A stretch of DNA of 21,687 nucleotides, from NCBI GenBank assembly GCA_905250885.1, contig CAJNOQ010003039.1, positions 1-21,687 on the forward strand, in the 5' to 3' direction. The stretch is from Didymodactylos carnosus (lineage: Eukaryota > Rotifera > Eurotatoria > Philodinida > Philodinidae). The notes under the pieces were generated by a model, which made no database searches, was not told the DNA's origin, and saw only the letters and a list, made by a program, of their open reading frames with translations. Shown piece by piece: positions 18,627 through 21,687 of the stretch. The number at the start of each line of letters is the position of its first letter. Within the stretch, counting starts at the first letter, position 1. The translations under genes were made by a program, and so were the position numbers.

Positions 18627-19118
18627 CAGAGACCGAAACGGGTCGGGTCGAGTCCGGTCGTCTCGGGTTCGGGTTAAGATAAAAAATATTGATTCGGGTC
18701 GGATCAAAGGCAAAAAAATTTCGGGTTTTATTCGGGTCTTGCCAGTAGAAAACAAATCAAGATAGTTTTGCGGTTACGATTCACTCTTCTATTTTCAAAC
18801 ATATGTCTTTTCATCGAAAAAAGAAGTACAGTGTTTTTTCCCTCCCAGCCATGACGCTGTGTAATATACAGTCTCGTACTGTTAAAGCAAAGAAAGAAGA
18901 GAAAAATATATAGAAAAACGTGTTTAGTAATTCTCGTTCGTATACAGCATTATTTGGGCAAAAATATCTTGGTGGTCTGAGGCAGTGGTGGAGCAAGGGG
19001 TGGGCCAGGTAGGGCTGAGCCCTATCTGGTGACATTTTGGAAAAATACATTTTATTATACAAATATGTTTTGGTTTTACAGCCAGAGGTGGGCCAGATAG
19101 GGCAAGGCAGAAACAACC

Positions 19119-19322
19119 TTGCTGTTAAATTTGTTAAAAGATGAAATGATATTGAATGAAATGACAAGTCACCGGAATCGTGGTGCCCGACAAAAAGCAC
19201 AAGAAGGTTTATTAGCAGCCGGTGTCAACAAATGGGTTGATCAGATTAAAGAGTGTTACTATGTTCATGTTAACTTTGCCAACACAAAAATGAGTTTTCT
19301 CTTGTGCACTGAGTATTTATAG
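19119..19322 (+). CDS. Short coding-like open frame, function unknown
   Basis: The open stretch starts without an ATG at 19119 and ends at TAG 19320-19322. It reads LLNLLKDEMILNEMTSHRNR, GARQKAQEGLLAAGVNKW and VDQIKECYYVHVNF. The composition up to about residue 50 looks like real protein; the end runs into a 28-bp tandem duplication. A TTTTACAG at about 19074-19081 could be an acceptor. No family is recognised; it may be cargo of the surrounding repeat element or an older gene scrap. Confidence 0.3.
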   Translation: MLLNLLKDEMILNEMTSHRNRGARQKAQEGLLAAGVNKWVDQIKECYYVHVNFANTKMSFLLCTEYL

Positions 19323-19362
19323 TTATGGCTATTACACTGAGTATTTATAGTTATGGCTATTA
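19307..19362. repeat. Perfect tandem duplication of 28 bp
   Basis: Two identical adjacent copies, 19307-19334 and 19335-19362, beginning CACTGAGTATTTATAG. Identity suggests a recent slippage or assembly duplication. Confidence 0.95.
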
Positions 19363-19584
19363 CGAGTTAAATTACAATTAGCGTGGTCATATACATTTCT
19401 GTTCAGCGTGATTAAGTATTGTTAATCTCAACTATTTCTTTTTGCAAAAGATGCGCCTTGATATTCTCTAATCAATTATACCTAAACTAGAGAACTTCAA
19501 TTAGGCATCGACCAAGATGCCTCTCACCCTCACCCTCACCAAGATCAAGATATCTTGACGGACTTGACTCAAGACTTTGTCACT

Positions 19585-19700
19585 CTCAATTAGTTTGACT
19601 CGAGATCTTGACCTAACATTATTGACATGTACGATTTTTCAAGATCTTAACAGTTTGAAAAAAGTGTTATCATTAGCACCACCTTTTTCATCATTGTGTC
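19585..19700. repeat. Left copy of a 115-bp inverted repeat
   Basis: Reverse complement of 21573-21687, identical over 110 bp from 19585 and then one indel near 19695. The match runs to the last base of the window, so the repeat may be longer. Confidence 0.92.
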
Positions 19701-20291
19701 GATTAATTAAAAGGAAAATTGGCTGTATTTAGTGCCAGAAAACCATTTTTCAGGGTTTTTACAGCGACTAAAGCGTTCTAAAAGTTAAACTCGTGAATAT
19801 AAGGGTTCGGAAATTTACTGTTGTAAGCTTTTGTCTTGCGATATTAGGATCTATTAGGTTGGGAACTAATGCCTAGCTAAGATTTTTTGATCGTAGCACT
19901 TGTTCAACTCCAAGCGTTCGATCTTCTTTAAACAATTTTATTCTTGTAAAGTAAAGTTATCACAATAGAGCTGCGAAAAATAGCAATTTTCTTTTCTTAT
20001 TGACGCCATACATAGTGTGTACTACACACTATATATAGCGTTAATAAGAAACGTTTCGGTTTCGGGTTATTGTTAGGTCAACTAAGCAAAATTTTCGGGT
20101 CGTTCGGGTCAGGTTTTGAAAATTTCGGGTCGGGTCCAAGAGCCTTCGTCTCGGGTCGGGTTCGGGTTAACCTAAAAAATATCGATTCGGGTCGGGTCGA
20201 GTTCGGGTCAAAAATCTTCGGGTCGCGTCGGGTTCGGGTCATCCACCCAAGACCCGATTCGGTCTCTGTTGTCCAAGCATGAAAAAATAAG

Positions 20292-20465
20292 CTAGTAGCG
20301 CCCACTGCAGCTAGCCACACTAGCTTCATAACTCGCTGCAACTACCTACAAGAAAATGTAAAAATGTTGAAGCGGGTTAGCGGGCTGCAGCTAGCTACAC
20401 TAGTTTCGATACCCACTGAAGCTAGATGCATAAATGTACACACTATGAAACGGGCGCTCTAGTGG
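20292..20465. repeat. Degenerate direct repeat with GCTAG motifs
   Basis: Two diverged units of roughly 85 bp (starting near 20305 and 20385) share CTGCAGCTAGC.ACACTAG.TTC. and a following ATGTA.A..TG...CGGG. Inverted half-sites (AGCGCCCACT near the start, GGGCGCTCTAGTGG near the end) hint at a palindromic outline. Confidence 0.55.
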
Positions 20466-20857
20466 CTGCTTAAGCTAGTAACGAATTGGCTAACATTCAT
20501 ACAGATAGACATAATACGGACAGCATAACTTGTTAACACTTGAAATAACCATATACCGTGTCTATAGATTATTTCGACGAATTTCACTTGTCACTGATTA
20601 ACATCAAGGGCGCTAAAAATTGCAAAATTATTGATGTCTTCATTGAAAACAATTAAGAATGAACAACAGTAAATTTTTGAGACATTATTATGGTATGATA
20701 TTAGACATTATATTATAATGGTATTATGTTGGTTATGATTGTGGTACAAAGAGCAAAAAGCCGAAAAGAATCAATTTGTTTTTATTTTTCGATCTATGAC
20801 CTATGTGTCAGTGAAAGAAATACCATCACGTCCCTTTTACGTTCTATTCAATAACAG

Positions 20858-21127
20858 ATGCAAGAACAGAAAATACTAAAACTTCTTGCATTCATCGAAT
20901 ACCTTCTTCGTATAAAGCTTTATACTATGCTTCGCAACTATCAAGATGCATGGACATACTTCGCAACATCTTTGAAAATAAAACGTATCGTTCTTACCGA
21001 AAACCATATTGATACGGCTCAAATTCACGATAGCACAAGCTATATGTACGAAAAAAAGAAAGATGATAGACTAGCGCGACATAACTACAATTGTGCTCTA
21101 ATGTACGATGCAGGAATAATTGGATGA
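20858..21127 (+). pseudogene. Kinesin-light-chain-type TPR fragment
   Basis: An ATG-led frame of 89 codons follows an ACAG. Residues 27-45 (NYQDAWTYFATSLKIKRIVL) and 49-89 (HIDTAQIHDSTSYMYEKKKD, then ALMYDAG) fit one and a half 42-residue KLC-type TPRs, whose consensus is close to NYDKALEYYQKSLKIK...HPDIAQTYNNIGxVYEKKGD. Consensus Gly and Ala positions are eroded (Thr, Ser, Lys replacements) and the array ends abruptly at TGA. Such TPR arrays are abundant in bdelloid genomes, often in large multi-domain proteins. Nothing downstream continues the domain, so this is most likely a gene scrap. Confidence 0.6.
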
Positions 21128-21572
21128 ATATCCAGCATTAGATCTTCATGCTCCTGATATGCTAGAGAGTACACGTTTTTTCGTTGGAAAGAGCAAATTC
21201 TGACCTTCAAAACCCATAGAAAACAAGATTATTGTGATTGCGTTTGAGCAAGAATGTTTCAACTACTACTCGTTTCGCCATCGGCACTCCAATGGTAAGA
21301 GACCAGATGCGTTTGAATTAGATTGAAAAAACACTGAGTAAGTATGGGAAGCAACGTGTAGCAGTGATAAGACACTCGTAGACAAACGCTCTAGTCAGTC
21401 ACGTACGCTGACTCAACTAATACAAGACAAACGATGAAAAGAAACAAAGTGCTGGTTCTTTTCTCTCGCTGATCAGTAGCACAACGATACAACAACTATG
21501 ATGCCGAGATCAGAAGAAGTGGCTCTAACAACATGCGTAATATGTGATCTTCGCTCGAACTCGATTCTATGT
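21128..21572. other. No gene recognised
   Basis: About 450 bp between the TPR fragment and the inverted repeat, with no open frame bearing motifs. Confidence 0.45.
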
Positions 21573-21687
21573 GACACATGATGAAAAAGGTGGTGCTAAT
21601 GATAACACTTTTTTCAAACTGTTAAGATCTTGAAAAATCGTACATGTCAATAATGTTAGGTCAAGATCTCGAGTCAAACTAATTGAG
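21573..21687. repeat. Right copy of the 115-bp inverted repeat, cut by the window end
   Basis: Partner of 19585-19700 in opposite orientation. Together they flank 1.9 kb holding the right TCGGGT array, the GCTAG repeat and the TPR fragment. Confidence 0.92.

Larger units (their letters stand above)
18627..20268. mobile_element. TCGGGT-rich repeat element or pair of elements interrupting the NSF fragment
   Basis: TCGGGT/TTCGGGT arrays occupy 18635-18740 and 20050-20260, both in plus orientation. They share the phrase TAAAAAATAT.GATTCGGGTC. The outermost 18 bases are inverted repeats of each other: CAGAGACCGAAACGGGTC (18627-18644) and GACCCGATTCGGTCTCTG (20251-20268), 17 of 18 matching. The two arrays could be ends of a single 1.6-kb insertion or two copies of a smaller repeat. 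The inverted termini favour one insertion, but no target-site duplication is visible. Confidence 0.55.

Noticed and set aside
20070-20341. Open frames on both strands through the TCGGGT array
   Set aside because: Simple-sequence repeats produce long frames on both strands; no real protein expected.

Overview
The window looks like gene-poor nuclear DNA of a small invertebrate, most likely a bdelloid rotifer (Rotaria or Adineta type). That is an inference from AT-rich sequence, short GT-AG introns (about 55-63 bp where they are clearest), and families I associate with bdelloids: a two-helix membrane protein, an LRR/F-box-like family, and kinesin-light-chain-type TPRs. Nothing points to bacteria: there are no operons and no rRNA or tRNA genes. 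A single N at 704 marks a draft assembly join.

Layout. 1-2611 is rearranged sequence: a large inverted duplication (1-217 against 659-969), the N, a 113-bp segment present again in opposite orientation at 2499-2611, and a broken LINE endonuclease fragment. 3131-4356 is the 3' part of a membrane-protein gene with one confirmable intron and one probable frameshift near its 3' end. 4905-5798 (minus) is a broken, intron-bearing gene with an RNase H-like (DDE-type) core. 6218-7129 holds an orphan exon (minus) and a decayed LRR/F-box-like gene (plus). 8213-8491 (minus) is a cysteine-rich zinc-finger exon. 8903-9310, 12159-12312, 12352-12384, 13247-13292 and 14538-15416 are foldback or palindromic elements.

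The best gene in the window is at 11277-11862 (plus). Its four exons join into a 138-residue protein with a signal peptide, a Thr-rich stalk, one membrane helix with a Cys cluster, and a basic tail; a polyadenylation signal follows. A possible minus-strand gene starts 43 bp upstream, facing away. 13130-14160 carries degenerate ACGCGT-rich repeats. 16026-17878 contains several anonymous coding-like scraps and a hammerhead-ribozyme-like core beside a long hairpin.

18045-18626 is a fragment of the NSF D1 ATPase domain that has lost its P-loop lysine and is cut off by a TCGGGT-rich repeat element (18627-20268). The last 2 kb hold a TPR fragment lying between two near-identical inverted 115-bp repeats, the second of which runs off the window.

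The genes do not form a common pathway. The region reads as a graveyard of gene fragments and non-autonomous palindromic elements around one or two live genes.
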